From Pseudomonas tohonis (GTDB lineage Bacteria; Pseudomonadota; Gammaproteobacteria; Pseudomonadales; Pseudomonadaceae): a stretch of DNA of 64,000 nucleotides. Below the pieces are notes generated by a model. That model made no database searches. It saw only the letters and a program-made list of their open reading frames with translations, and was not told the DNA's origin. How positions within the stretch are numbered: position 1 is the stretch's first letter; each line of letters starts with the position of its first letter. The position numbers and the translations under genes were made by a program. The stretch covers positions 620,001 through 684,000 of the forward strand of contig NZ_AP023189.1 in NCBI RefSeq assembly GCF_012767755.2, given 5' to 3'. This document shows positions 29,411-37,955 of the stretch, in pieces.

Positions 29411-29440
29411 AACGCCCCGGGGGAAATCCCGGGGCGTTTT
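29411..29440 (+). terminator. Rho-independent terminator of betT
   Basis: AACGCCCCGGG (29411-29421) and CCCGGGGCGTT (29428-29438) form an 11-bp stem followed by TTCG and more T residues. Strong. Confidence 0.92.
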
Positions 29441-29465
29441 CGTTTGCGGCGGATGAAGGATGACT

Positions 29466-29507
29466 TGTAGCGGGCGATTTCAATCGCCAAGCGGCGCGCA
29501 GCGCCGC
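29466..29507. repeat. Solo REP element between betT and betI
   Basis: TGTAGCGGGCGATT leads into GGCGATT-TC-AATCGCC (29473-29488) and a second hairpin GCGGCGC-GCA-GCGCCGC (29491-29507). The two-hairpin plan and the TGTAG head match the REP beside the RAYT at 13760-13800. Confidence 0.85.
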
Positions 29508-29509
29508 CA

Positions 29510-30112
29510 TTACGCCCGTGAGTCGGTAGCCTTGGCCAATTGCAGGTCGAGGTAGTCATAGGCGATCTGCAGGGCCTGCCTGGCGTTGAAGGCATCGCCG
29601 GAGAGGGCGCTGCGCAGCCACAGGCCGTCGATCAGGGCGGCGAGGCCACGGGCGGCGGCGCGGGCGGCTTCCAGAGGCAGTTCCCGGCGGAATTCGCAGC
29701 ACAGGTTGGAGTAGAGGCGGTGGTCGTTGACCCGCTGCAGGCGGCGCAGGGCGGGCTGGTGCATGCTCGTGGCCCAGAACGCCAGCCAGGTCTTCATCGC
29801 CGGGCCGTTGACCTGGCTGTCGTCGAAGTTGCCGTCGATGATGGCGCGCAGGTGGGCCCGGGCGGAGTCGTCGACCAGGGCGGCGCGGCGCTCGCGCACG
29901 GCGGTGCTCAGGGCCTGCATCAGGTGGCGCATGGTGGCTTCGAGCAGGCCGTTCTTGTCCTGGAAGTAGTGGCTGATGATGCCGTTGGAGACGCCGGCGA
30001 GGCGGGCGATGTAGGCGATGCTGGCGTCGCCCATGCCGACCCGGTCGACGGCTTCGAGGGTCGCGTTGATCAGTTGCGAACGGCGGATCGGCTGCATTCC
30101 GACCTTGGGCAT
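29510..30112 (-). CDS. betI: TetR-family choline-responsive repressor BetI
   Basis: A 200-residue repressor of choline oxidation genes, released by choline. The N-terminal HTH is [19 protein letters not shown] followed by [15 protein letters not shown], the BetI pattern. The start is the ATG at 30112 ([11 protein letters not shown]). It is convergent with betT, separated by a terminator and a REP, and no longer adjacent to betB. It has its own ATTGATCGATCAAT palindrome upstream, suggesting autoregulation. Confidence 0.93.
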   Translation of the reverse strand: MPKVGMQPIRRSQLINATLEAVDRVGMGDASIAYIARLAGVSNGIISHYFQDKNGLLEATMRHLMQALSTAVRERRAALVDDSARAHLRAIIDGNFDDSQVNGPAMKTWLAFWATSMHQPALRRLQRVNDHRLYSNLCCEFRRELPLEAARAAARGLAALIDGLWLRSALSGDAFNARQALQIAYDYLDLQLAKATDSRA

Positions 30113-30170
30113 CAGTCACTCCAGATGGCGAATTCGAGCGAGGGAAAGCGCGCAGTCTAGGGCGTATCAA

Positions 30171-30184
30171 ATTGATCGATCAAT
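30171..30184. promoter_or_regulatory. Candidate BetI operator (betI autoregulation)
   Basis: ATTGATCGATCAAT is a perfect 14-bp palindrome 59 bases upstream of the betI start. It shares ATTGA half-sites with the one at 27619. Confidence 0.7.
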
Positions 30185-30316
30185 CAAGAAGGTCGCTTCA
30201 GGGATGACCTGTCGGTCAAAGGCATGCGCCGTGAAGCGCCGGGAAAGGCGGGATGCAGAACGAAAAACGGCGATGCGCACCGGGGGCACGCATCGCCGTG
30301 GCGGAGCCGCCAGCGC

Positions 30317-31174
30317 TTATTTAAGCCATTCGGCCACGCGCTCGGGGTTCTTGGCGATCCAGGCCTTGGCGGCCTCTTCGGGCTTGGCGCCCTCGCGGAT
30401 TGCCAGCATCACGGCGCCCACTTCCTCGCCGCTCCAGGAGAATTTCTTGAGGAAGGCGGTGGCTTCCGGCGCCTTGGTTTCCAGGCCCGGGTTGGCCACG
30501 GTGTCGACGTGCTCGTCGTCGCCGAAGACCTTCTTCGGGTCCTCGAGGAAGCGCAGCTTCCACTTGGCGAACATCCAGTGCGGGATCCAGCCGGTCACGA
30601 CGATGGGCTTCTGCGCCTTCTCGGCGCGGGTCAGCGCGGTGGCCATGGCCGGGCCGGAGCTGGGCATCAGCTTGATGTCGAGGTTGTACTGCTTGATGGC
30701 GTCCTCGGTGCGGCGCATTACGCCGGCGCCGGCGTCAATGCCGGTGATCTTGCCGTCGAAGTCCTTGCTGTAGGTGTTCAGGTCCTCGATGGACTTGGCC
30801 TGGACGTAGTCGGGCACGATCAGGCCGATCTTGGCGCCCTTGTAGTTGGAGCCGAGGACCACGACCTTGTCCTTGAGCTTCTCGAAGTACTCGCCGTGGG
30901 TGGCCGGCAGCCAGGCGGAGAGGGTGGCATCCAGGTCACCGCGGGCGATGCCCTGCCACATGATGGCGGGCTCCACCGGCTTGAGCTCGACGCCATAGCC
31001 GAGCTTCTCCTTGAGGATCTCGCCGGCGACGTGGGTGGCGGCGACGCTGTCGTCCCAGCCGTTGACGTAACCGATCTTCAGGGTGGGCTTGTCAGCGGCG
31101 TGGGCGCTGCCGAGGCCGATGGCCAGGGCGGCGATGCCGATGGATTGCAGACACAGGGACTTCAGCTTTCGCAT
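30317..31174 (-). CDS. Glycine betaine/choline ABC transporter substrate-binding protein
   Basis: A 285-residue periplasmic OpuAC/ProX-type protein with signal peptide MRKLKSLCLQSIGIAALAIG ending in SAHA. Mature landmarks are IGYVNGWDDSVAATHVAGEILKEK, IARGDLDATLSAWLPATHGEY, KITGIDAGAGVMRRTEDA and VTGWIPHWMFAKWKLRFLEDP, with aromatic residues suited to a cation-binding box. Last gene of the cbcVWX run on this strand, 132 bp after cbcX. Closest in plan to BetX-type proteins, which in P. aeruginosa work with the shared CbcWV core; ligand preference is not proven. Confidence 0.85.
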   Translation of the reverse strand: MRKLKSLCLQSIGIAALAIGLGSAHAADKPTLKIGYVNGWDDSVAATHVAGEILKEKLGYGVELKPVEPAIMWQGIARGDLDATLSAWLPATHGEYFEKLKDKVVVLGSNYKGAKIGLIVPDYVQAKSIEDLNTYSKDFDGKITGIDAGAGVMRRTEDAIKQYNLDIKLMPSSGPAMATALTRAEKAQKPIVVTGWIPHWMFAKWKLRFLEDPKKVFGDDEHVDTVANPGLETKAPEATAFLKKFSWSGEEVGAVMLAIREGAKPEEAAKAWIAKNPERVAEWLK

Positions 31175-31306
31175 ACGTAATGCTCCATCAGGTGGGATTG
31201 GCAGCTAGCTACGTTGGATGCCACGGGCCCGTTCTCGGGCGGGCTGGGTGGCGCTGCACGCCATGGCCCGGCTGGGCCATGGCAGCAGGAGACGGGAAGC
31301 GGAAAA

Positions 31307-32251
31307 TCAGAGGCCGACGTGTTTCTTCACGGCGGCGGCGCCGTCCTGGCCGTCGAGGGTGGTGACGCCTGCCAGCCACTTGTCGAGGATCGCCGGGTTG
31401 GCCTTGATCCAGTCCTTGGCGACCACCACCGGGTCTTCCTTCTTCAGGACGCGGTCCATCAGCTGGCTTTCGATCTCGACGCTGAACTGCAGGTTGTTCA
31501 GCAGCTTGCCGACGTTGCCGCAGCGCGCCTCGTAATCCGGCGGTACCACGGTGTAGACCTTGGCGGCGCCGAAGTCCGGGCCGAACACGTCATCGCCACC
31601 GGCGAGGTAGGTGATGTCGAACTGGGTGTTCATCGGGTGCGGGGCCCAGCCGAGGAAGACCACCGGCTCCTTCTTCTTCACCGCGCGCTGCACCTGGACC
31701 AGCATGCCGGCCTCGCTGGACTCGACCATGCGGAAGCCGCCGAGGCCGAACTGGTCGCCCTTGATCATCTTGTCGATCAGCAGGTTGCCGTCGTTGCCCG
31801 GCTCGATGCCGTAGATCTTGCCGCCCAGCTGGTCCTTGAACTTGGCGATGTCCTGGAAGCTCTTCAGGCCCGCTTCGGCGGCATAGGTGGGCACGGCGAG
31901 GGTGTACTTGGCGCCTTCGAGGTTGGCGGTCGGCAGCACCTTCACGCCGTTGTCCTTGGTGAAGGGCTCGATCACGGCGTCCATGGAGGGCGCCCAGTAG
32001 CCGAGGAACACGTCGATCTGCTTGTTCTTCACGCCGGTGAAGGCGATCGGCACCGAAGCCATGATCTTACGCGGGGTGTATCCCAGGCCCTCGGTGAGGA
32101 CCATCGCGACGCCGGTGGTGGCCGAGATGTCGGCCCAGCCGATCTCGGCGAAACGCACCTGTTTGCAGCTCTCCGGGTCCTGTGCCCACGCGCCTTGCAC
32201 CAGCGCGCAGGCCAGCAAGCCGGCACCCGCGATCTTCTTCATGTTCATCAT
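31307..32251 (-). CDS. cbcX: Choline ABC transporter substrate-binding protein
   Basis: A 314-residue periplasmic binding protein of the ChoX/CbcX type. The signal peptide runs to AWA, then QDPESCKQVRFAEIGWADISATTG, DVFLGYWAPSMD, YGIEPGNDGNLLIDKMI, VFLGWAPHPMNTQFD and a paired Cys (EARCGNVG) with the N-terminal ESC. I chose the ATG at 32251, with GGGAG six bases upstream; a TTG at 32257 is too close to it. It follows cbcW by 51 bp in the same operon, matching the cbcXWV set of P. aeruginosa. Confidence 0.9.
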   Translation of the reverse strand: MMNMKKIAGAGLLACALVQGAWAQDPESCKQVRFAEIGWADISATTGVAMVLTEGLGYTPRKIMASVPIAFTGVKNKQIDVFLGYWAPSMDAVIEPFTKDNGVKVLPTANLEGAKYTLAVPTYAAEAGLKSFQDIAKFKDQLGGKIYGIEPGNDGNLLIDKMIKGDQFGLGGFRMVESSEAGMLVQVQRAVKKKEPVVFLGWAPHPMNTQFDITYLAGGDDVFGPDFGAAKVYTVVPPDYEARCGNVGKLLNNLQFSVEIESQLMDRVLKKEDPVVVAKDWIKANPAILDKWLAGVTTLDGQDGAAAVKKHVGL

Positions 32252-32302
32252 CTGCAACTCCCTGCTACTGGAAAGTGATGGCTCTTGTTTTCTAGGTATG
32301 CG

Positions 32303-33193
32303 TCATTGCCGTTGCAGCTTGGCCCGTGCGCTCAGCCAGCCGAACAGGCGGCCGCGGGAGGCGGTCTGCGGGGTACCGAAGCTCTCGGTGATGCGGTCGA
32401 GGATGATCGCCAGCAGCACCACGGCCATGCCGCTCTCGAAGCCCAGGCCGATGTCCAGGCGCTGGATGCTGGCGAGCACGTCGTTGCCCAGGCCACCGGC
32501 GCCGACCATCGAGGCGATGATCACCATCGACAGCGCCATCATGATGGTCTGGTTGACCCCGGCCATGATCGAGGGCATCGCGTTCGGCAGCTGCACCTTG
32601 TATAGCAGCTGCCAGCTGGTGCAGCCGAAGGATTGCCCGGCTTCGACGATTTCCTTGTTCACCTGGCGGATGCCGAGGCTGGTCAGGCGCACCGCCGGGG
32701 GCATGGCGAAGATCACCGTGGCGATGATCCCCGGCACGCGGCCGAGGCCGAAGAGCATGGCGGCGGGAATCAGGTAGACGAACGCCGGCATGGTCTGCAT
32801 GAAGTCGAGGATGGGACGGATGATGTAGGCCACCCGCTCGCTCTTCGCCGCCCAGATGCCCAGGGGCACGCCGAGAAGCAGGCTGATCAGGGTCGAGGAG
32901 AAGGTCAGCCCGAGGGTCACCACCGTCTGTTCCCAGAAGCCGGTGAGCACGATGAGCACGAAGGCGGCGGCGGTGAACAGGGCGAACTTGACGCCGATGC
33001 GCCACAGCCCGAGGCCGACGAACACGGCGATCACCAGCCAGGCCGGCGGCCACATGAGGAAGCGTTCGATCAGCTCGGAAAAGCCGCTGACCACGGCGCC
33101 GATGTTCTCGAAGGCGCCGCTGTAGTTGTCCAGCAGGTGCTGGACGACATCGTTGACCCAGCTGCCCAGATCCAGTTTCTCGCTCATGGTCAT
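32303..33193 (-). CDS. cbcW: Choline/betaine ABC transporter permease
   Basis: A 296-residue ProW-type inner-membrane permease. Hydrophobic segments begin near residue 50 and the EAA loop reads VNKEIVEAGQSFGCTSWQLLYKVQLPNAMPSIMAG. It pairs with CbcV and moves choline, betaine or carnitine across the inner membrane. Its ATG overlaps the cbcV stop as ATGA (33190-33193), indicating translational coupling. Confidence 0.94.
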   Translation of the reverse strand: MTMSEKLDLGSWVNDVVQHLLDNYSGAFENIGAVVSGFSELIERFLMWPPAWLVIAVFVGLGLWRIGVKFALFTAAAFVLIVLTGFWEQTVVTLGLTFSSTLISLLLGVPLGIWAAKSERVAYIIRPILDFMQTMPAFVYLIPAAMLFGLGRVPGIIATVIFAMPPAVRLTSLGIRQVNKEIVEAGQSFGCTSWQLLYKVQLPNAMPSIMAGVNQTIMMALSMVIIASMVGAGGLGNDVLASIQRLDIGLGFESGMAVVLLAIILDRITESFGTPQTASRGRLFGWLSARAKLQRQ

Positions 33194-34386
33194 TCTCCCT
33201 GCAGGCGGCTAAGCAGGCGGCCCTTGCTGATGGCGCCGCAGTAATGGCCGTCCTGGTCGACGACTGGGATGGGACCTTCGTTGTCCACCAGGCGCTCGAT
33301 CACCTGCTCCAGGGGGAGGTCCTCGGGCACCGGCACGATGTGCTTGAGCAGTTCGGGCTCCAGGCTCCGGGTCTGGCCTTCCTCCACCAGCAGGGCGATC
33401 TTCTCCAGGCTGATGGAGCCGCGGAACTTGTTGTCCTCGTCGACGATGAAGGCGTAGTGCTTGTCCAGCGCCTGCAGCTCCTGGCACACCTGCTGGGCGT
33501 CGGGCGCCTTGCCGTTGTGCACGTACAGCGGGACGCTGTCGGCCTTGAGCTGGCCGGCGGTGAGGTAGCGGCTGGTGTCGACGGTGTCGAAGAAGTTGCG
33601 CACGTAGTCGTTGGCGGGTTTCTCGATCAGCTCCTGCGGGGTGCCGACCTGGACCAGCTTGCCGCCTTCCATGATGCCGATGCGGGTGCCGATGCGCATG
33701 GCCTCCTCGATATCGTGGGAGACGAAGATGATGGTGCGGCGGTGGGTCTTCTGCAGTTGCAGGAGCACATCCTGCATCTCGCGGCGCTTGAGCGGGTCGA
33801 GGGCCGAGAAGGCCTCGTCCATGATGATCATCGAAGGGTCGACCGCCAGGGCGCGCGCCAGGCCGACGCGCTGCTGCATGCCGCCGGACAGTTCGTGCGG
33901 GTACTTCTGGGCGAAGGGCGCCAGGCCCACCTGCTCCAGCACTTCCATGGCGCGGCGCTCACGCTCCTTCTTGCTCTTGCCGGCCACTTCGAGGCCGAAG
34001 GCGGCGTTGTCCAGCACCGTGCGCGAGGGCATCAGGGCGAAGGACTGGAAGACCATGCTCATGTCGCGGCGACGCAGGTCGATCAATTGCGCCTTGGGCA
34101 GCTTGGCGACGTTCTGCCCGTCGATGAACACGTCACCGGCGGTGGGCTCGATCAGGCGGTTGATCAGGCGGATGAGGGTGGACTTGCCCGAGCCGGAGAG
34201 GCCCATGAGCACGAAGATCTCGCCCTCCTCGACGCTGAACGACACGTCGCTGACGCCGATCACCGCGCCACGTTCGGCGAGGATCCTCTCCTTGCTCCAG
34301 CCTTGCTTGAGCAAGTCGATGGCTTCTTGTGGCTGTTGGCCGAAAACCTTGTAGAGGTTCTGGACCACGATTTTTCCAGACTGCAT
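33190..34386 (-). CDS. cbcV: Choline/betaine ABC transporter ATP-binding protein
   Basis: A 398-residue ProV-family ATPase. Walker A is GLSGSGKST, Q-loop MVFQSFALMP, signature LSGGMQQRVGLARAL, Walker B MIIMDEAFSALD and H-loop VSHDIEEA. The C-terminal third (about 280-398) holds two CBS repeats (YVHNGKAPDAQQV, then VVDQDGHYCGAISKGRL), which in relatives gate transport by ionic strength or nucleotide. It is the first gene of the cbcVWX run, with a long upstream leader region. Confidence 0.95.
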   Translation of the reverse strand: MQSGKIVVQNLYKVFGQQPQEAIDLLKQGWSKERILAERGAVIGVSDVSFSVEEGEIFVLMGLSGSGKSTLIRLINRLIEPTAGDVFIDGQNVAKLPKAQLIDLRRRDMSMVFQSFALMPSRTVLDNAAFGLEVAGKSKKERERRAMEVLEQVGLAPFAQKYPHELSGGMQQRVGLARALAVDPSMIIMDEAFSALDPLKRREMQDVLLQLQKTHRRTIIFVSHDIEEAMRIGTRIGIMEGGKLVQVGTPQELIEKPANDYVRNFFDTVDTSRYLTAGQLKADSVPLYVHNGKAPDAQQVCQELQALDKHYAFIVDEDNKFRGSISLEKIALLVEEGQTRSLEPELLKHIVPVPEDLPLEQVIERLVDNEGPIPVVDQDGHYCGAISKGRLLSRLQGE

Positions 34387-35058
34387 GGGATGGTTCCCCT
34401 TCAGTAGACATCCAGATCAGCTACACGGGACCCGGCGGGCGCCACGGAGACGCGCCGACAGGCGATGCCGACTGTTATTGCCTGTGTGGGTTTACTGGTT
34501 CCAGGGTGTGGCAGGGAGATCGCGCAACGGGCGGTGGGGGCGCGGCACAACACGGGTTCGGCGGTCCGCCATGACACCTCGGGTGTATGGACGACCGTTC
34601 GATTCCTTGAGTTCCTGACCTTCATTCCGCTGTATTGCAAACCGCTTTCCAAACCCTCTGGCAGTGCTACGAAACCCGATCCTTGGGTCGTTCAACACCT
34701 CGACCGGAGGTGCGCGTACATCCGAAATTTCTTGTAGGGCGGAGGCCTGTGACAGGGGGCTCCGCCGTTTTCTGTTCTTCGGTCCGGGGCTGAGGGCCCC
34801 GGTCTGTCAGTTCTGGCTTGAAGCGACAGCGACGAAATCGGCTGAGTCAACGATATAGCCTCGGTGGCCGGGCAATTGTCGGTTTACGACTCTGACGTGT
34901 TGGGCGACGACACCAGGCCGGTTGCCGAAAAAAACCATAACAGAAATTTCTTACCGGATAGAAATGCTGGAACCCGCGCGGGGCGCGGGTTTCAGGGGTT
35001 GACATGGCCATAGGCAAGAGCTGCCGGGGGCTTCAGCGTAATCGCAAAAAGGCGAAAT
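34387..35058. promoter_or_regulatory. Gene-free upstream region of cbcV with several hairpins
   Basis: About 670 bases with no convincing gene; the open frames are short and lack ribosome sites. It contains CACCTC-GACCG-GAGGTG (34696-34712), a compound hairpin GGCGGAG (34738-34744) with CTCCGCC (34760-34766) enclosing CCTGT-G-ACAGG and followed by GTTTTC, and CCGGGGC-GCCCCGG near 34785-34805. The cbcVWX promoter and activator sites should be close to 34390-34520. Confidence 0.55.
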
Positions 35059-35997
35059 TCATGGCGCTGCGGCGAGCCCGAGTGCGGCATTCGCCATTTT
35101 CCCGTCACGGGTGGTGACGCCGTCGAGCCACTTCTCCAGCTGCTCGGGGTGCGCCTTCAGCCAGGCCTTGGCTTCGCGCCGGCGGTTGGTGCTCTGGTTG
35201 AGGATCGCCCCCATCAGGTGGTTCTCCATTTCCAGGCTGAATTGCAGGTTGCCGAGCAGCCTCCCCAGGTTCGGGCATTCCTTGGCGAGGCCGGCGCGGG
35301 TGTTGGTGTAGACGGTGGCGCCGCCGAAATCGGGGCCGAAATAGTCGTCGCCTCCAGCCAGGTAATGCATCTGGAACTGGTTGTTCATCGGGTGTGGCTC
35401 CCAGCCCAGGAACACCACCCACTGCTTGAGGTGCTCGGCGCGCTTGACCTGGGACAGCATGCCGCTCTCGCTGGATTCCACCAGCTTGAAGTCGGCGAGG
35501 CCGAACGCCTTGTCGTCGATCATCTTCTGGATCAGCTTGTTGCCGTCGTTGCCGGGCTCGATCCCGTAGAGCTTCCCGCCCAGCTCGTTCTTGAACCGCG
35601 CCAGGTCGGCGAAGCTCTTCAGGCCCCCGTCATAGGCCGCCTGGTTCACCGCCAGGGTGTACTTGGCGCCCTTGAGGTTGGCGCCCAGGGTGTCCACCGA
35701 GCCGTTCTCGCGGTACGGCTTGATGTCGTTCTCCATGCTCGGCATCCAGTTGCCGAGGAACACGTCGATCTTCTTCTCCGACAGCGCCTTGTAGGTGTCG
35801 GGCACCGAGAGGCGCTTGACCTGCGTGCTGTAGCCCAGCTCGGTCAGCACGTAGCGGGTGACGGCGGTGGTGGCGGTGATGTCGGTCCAGCCGACATCGG
35901 CGAAACGGACGGTCTTGCAGGATTCCGGTTCTACGGCCTGGGCCAGCAGCGGGGTGCAGAGCGCTACGGCCAGGAACCGGTTGATCAATGGGTTCAT
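35059..35997 (-). CDS. Choline/betaine ABC substrate-binding protein (CbcX paralogue)
   Basis: A 312-residue periplasmic protein with signal MNPLINRFLAVALCTPLLAQ. It is a clear paralogue of the CbcX at 31307: EPESCKTVRFADVGWTDITATT, DVFLGNWMPSMENDI, YGIEPGNDGNKLIQKMID, VFLGWEPHPMNNQF. The start at 35997 has GGAAG at a good distance. It is a single-gene unit, divergent from sdaB, with no permease of its own, so it probably docks on CbcWV. In P. aeruginosa cbcX itself lies at this place between sdaB and the transporter, so this may be the positional orthologue of cbcX and the 31307 gene the extra copy. Confidence 0.87.
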   Translation of the reverse strand: MNPLINRFLAVALCTPLLAQAVEPESCKTVRFADVGWTDITATTAVTRYVLTELGYSTQVKRLSVPDTYKALSEKKIDVFLGNWMPSMENDIKPYRENGSVDTLGANLKGAKYTLAVNQAAYDGGLKSFADLARFKNELGGKLYGIEPGNDGNKLIQKMIDDKAFGLADFKLVESSESGMLSQVKRAEHLKQWVVFLGWEPHPMNNQFQMHYLAGGDDYFGPDFGGATVYTNTRAGLAKECPNLGRLLGNLQFSLEMENHLMGAILNQSTNRRREAKAWLKAHPEQLEKWLDGVTTRDGKMANAALGLAAAP

Positions 35998-36102
35998 GGG
36001 GACTTCCACAGCAGTGTCGAGGGTGGGCGATCGCCTGTCCGCGCGGCGAACGGACTGCTGCTGGCCGGTGCGGGTGCGCCCGGATCATGTGACGAAGTCG
36101 CG

Positions 36103-36121
36103 CCTGCTTCTACGAAGCAGG
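36103..36121. promoter_or_regulatory. Inverted repeat between SBP gene and sdaB
   Basis: CCTGCTTC-TAC-GAAGCAGG is perfect with 8-bp arms, in the 270-bp divergent gap. An operator is possible; its partner is unknown. Confidence 0.45.
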
Positions 36122-36266
36122 TCGCAAGCAGAAAGGTGCTGTCGCTTTTTTCGCCTGTGCGTCGCTACGACGTATTTGGACACGAGCGGGTCGGTGTGGG
36201 ACGTCGGGGGCGTCCGGAAATGCCGATCATGTGGCCGAAGCCCCACCACCTCTCGCGGAGACCATC

Positions 36267-37643
36267 GTGGCCATCAGCGTGTTCGACCTGTTCAAGATCG
36301 GGATCGGTCCCTCCAGCTCCCATACCGTCGGCCCCATGCGGGCGGCCGTGCTCTTCGTCGGCGCCTTGCGCGAGCGGCAGCTGCTGGAGCGGGTGACGCG
36401 CCTGGAGGTGAACCTCTACGGCTCGCTCTCCGCCACCGGCGTCGGCCACGGCACCGATCGCGCCGTGGTCATGGGGCTGATGGGCGAGTGGCCGGACCGC
36501 ATCGACCCCAGGCAGATCGCCCCGCGCATCGCCGAGCTGCTCGCCAGCGGGGTCCTGCCGCTCGACGGTCGCCTGCCGGTGCCCTTCGACTGGCAGCGCG
36601 ACATGCGCCTGCTCGAGGAGAACCTGCCGTATCACCCCAACGCCATGACCCTGGTGGCCTTCGGTGAGAGCGGCGAGCTGCACCGCGATACCTACTATTC
36701 GGTCGGCGGCGGTTTCGTCGTCGACGCCGAGCAGGCCGCCGCCGGCCAGCTCGACCAGGACCACACCCGGCTGCCCTACGACTTCTCCAGTGCCGAGGAG
36801 CTGCTGCGCCTGTGCAAGCGCCATGGCCTGCGCGTCTCCGAACTGATGCTGGCCAACGAGAAGGCCTGGCGCAGCGAGGCGGACATCCGCAGCGGCCTGC
36901 TGCGCCTGTGGGCGGCCATGCGCGAATGCGTGGACAACGGCCTGAGCCAGGAAGGCATCCTGCCCGGCGGGCTCAATGTCCGGCGCCGCGCCGCGCGGCT
37001 GCACCGCAGCCTGCTGGAGCTGGGCAAGCCCAACGTCATCGGCTCGACCATGAGCGCCATGGAATGGGTCAACCTGTTCGCCCTGGCGGTGAACGAGGAG
37101 AACGCCGCCGGCGGGCGCATGGTCACCGCCCCCACCAATGGCGCCGCCGGCATCATCCCGGCGGTGTTGCACTACTACATGAAGTTCAATCCGGAAGCCT
37201 CCGACGACGACGTGGTGAACTACCTGCTCGGGGCCGCCGCGGTGGGCATCCTGTGCAAGAAGAACGCCTCCATCTCCGGCGCCGAGGTCGGCTGCCAGGG
37301 CGAGGTGGGCTCGGCGTGCGCCATGGCCGCCGCCGGCCTGGCCGAAGTGCTCGGGGCCACCCCGGAGCAACTGGAGAACGCCGCCGAGATCGGCCTGGAA
37401 CACAACCTCGGGCTGACCTGCGACCCGGTGGGCGGGCTGGTGCAGGTGCCCTGCATCGAGCGCAATGCCATCGCCGCGGTGAAGGCCATCAACGCCGCGC
37501 AGATGGCCCTGCGTGGCGATGGCGAGCATTTCATCTCCCTCGACCGGGTGATCCGCACCATGCGGGACACCGGCGCGGACATGCACGACAAGTACAAGGA
37601 AACCTCGCGCGGCGGCCTGGCCGTCAGCGCCATCGAATGCTGA
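36267..37643 (+). CDS. sdaB: L-serine dehydratase (iron-sulfur type)
   Basis: A 458-residue single-chain L-serine ammonia-lyase that turns serine into pyruvate and ammonia, the last step by which glycine carbon from betaine reaches central metabolism. The GTG at 36267 gives MAISVFDLFKIGIGPSSSHT, the usual N-terminus, with GCGGAGA upstream; the ATG at 36231 would add 12 unusual residues. Cysteines for the 4Fe-4S cluster sit in GAEVGCQGEVGSACAMA and NLGLTCDPVGGLVQVPC. It is located just before gbdR, as in P. aeruginosa, where it belongs to the GbdR regulon. Confidence 0.94.
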   Translation: MAISVFDLFKIGIGPSSSHTVGPMRAAVLFVGALRERQLLERVTRLEVNLYGSLSATGVGHGTDRAVVMGLMGEWPDRIDPRQIAPRIAELLASGVLPLDGRLPVPFDWQRDMRLLEENLPYHPNAMTLVAFGESGELHRDTYYSVGGGFVVDAEQAAAGQLDQDHTRLPYDFSSAEELLRLCKRHGLRVSELMLANEKAWRSEADIRSGLLRLWAAMRECVDNGLSQEGILPGGLNVRRRAARLHRSLLELGKPNVIGSTMSAMEWVNLFALAVNEENAAGGRMVTAPTNGAAGIIPAVLHYYMKFNPEASDDDVVNYLLGAAAVGILCKKNASISGAEVGCQGEVGSACAMAAAGLAEVLGATPEQLENAAEIGLEHNLGLTCDPVGGLVQVPCIERNAIAAVKAINAAQMALRGDGEHFISLDRVIRTMRDTGADMHDKYKETSRGGLAVSAIEC

Positions 37644-37714
37644 CCCGCTTTCGCTCCCCGGCGCGTCCGCCTGCCAGCTTTTGGTGCGACGCCCGGGGAC
37701 GCGATGCGAACCCG

Positions 37715-37734
37715 GGGTGACCGATCGGTCACCC
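37715..37734. promoter_or_regulatory. 20-bp perfect palindrome
   Basis: GGGTGACCGATCGGTCACCC is fully self-complementary with no spacer, so it looks more like a dimeric regulator site than a terminator. It sits 72 bases after sdaB and 325 before gbdR. Confidence 0.6.
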
Positions 37735-37920
37735 GTCCTGCCGCTCGTCTGTTACGCCCGGTATTCCCGGATGTAGCGGGGTGACAACGGCACCGCCAGC
37801 AGGTGCTACCTAATGCCCCAGAGCCCACGAACCACGGGGCCTGGCGGTCGCTAACAGAATGTTTCTGTCGCTCTCGCCTAGCCCCGCTGGCATGGGGTTT
37901 GGATGCGCTTATGCATTTTT

Positions 37921-37938
37921 ATTGAACGCGCGAACAAT
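37921..37938. promoter_or_regulatory. BetI-box-like sequence upstream of gbdR
   Basis: ATTGAACGCGCGAACAAT, preceded by ATTTTT, resembles the betB/betT operator context (ATTTTTATTGAACGTTCAAA). The inner arms break the symmetry at four positions. It lies directly upstream of the sigma-54 element. Confidence 0.4.
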
Positions 37939-37941
37939 TTA

Positions 37942-37955
37942 GGCATGACCTTTGC
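37942..37955 (+). promoter_or_regulatory. Sigma-54 (RpoN) type promoter of gbdR
   Basis: GGCATG-N6-GC as GGCATGACCTTTGC gives the obligate GG-N10-GC spacing of -24/-12 promoters. In P. aeruginosa gbdR expression is known to need RpoN with NtrC/CbrB input. The predicted transcript starts near 37967. Confidence 0.65.

Noticed and set aside
34385..34858. Several small open frames upstream of cbcV
   Set aside because: They overlap one another on both strands, lack ribosome sites and have no signal or motif; better read as a regulatory region.
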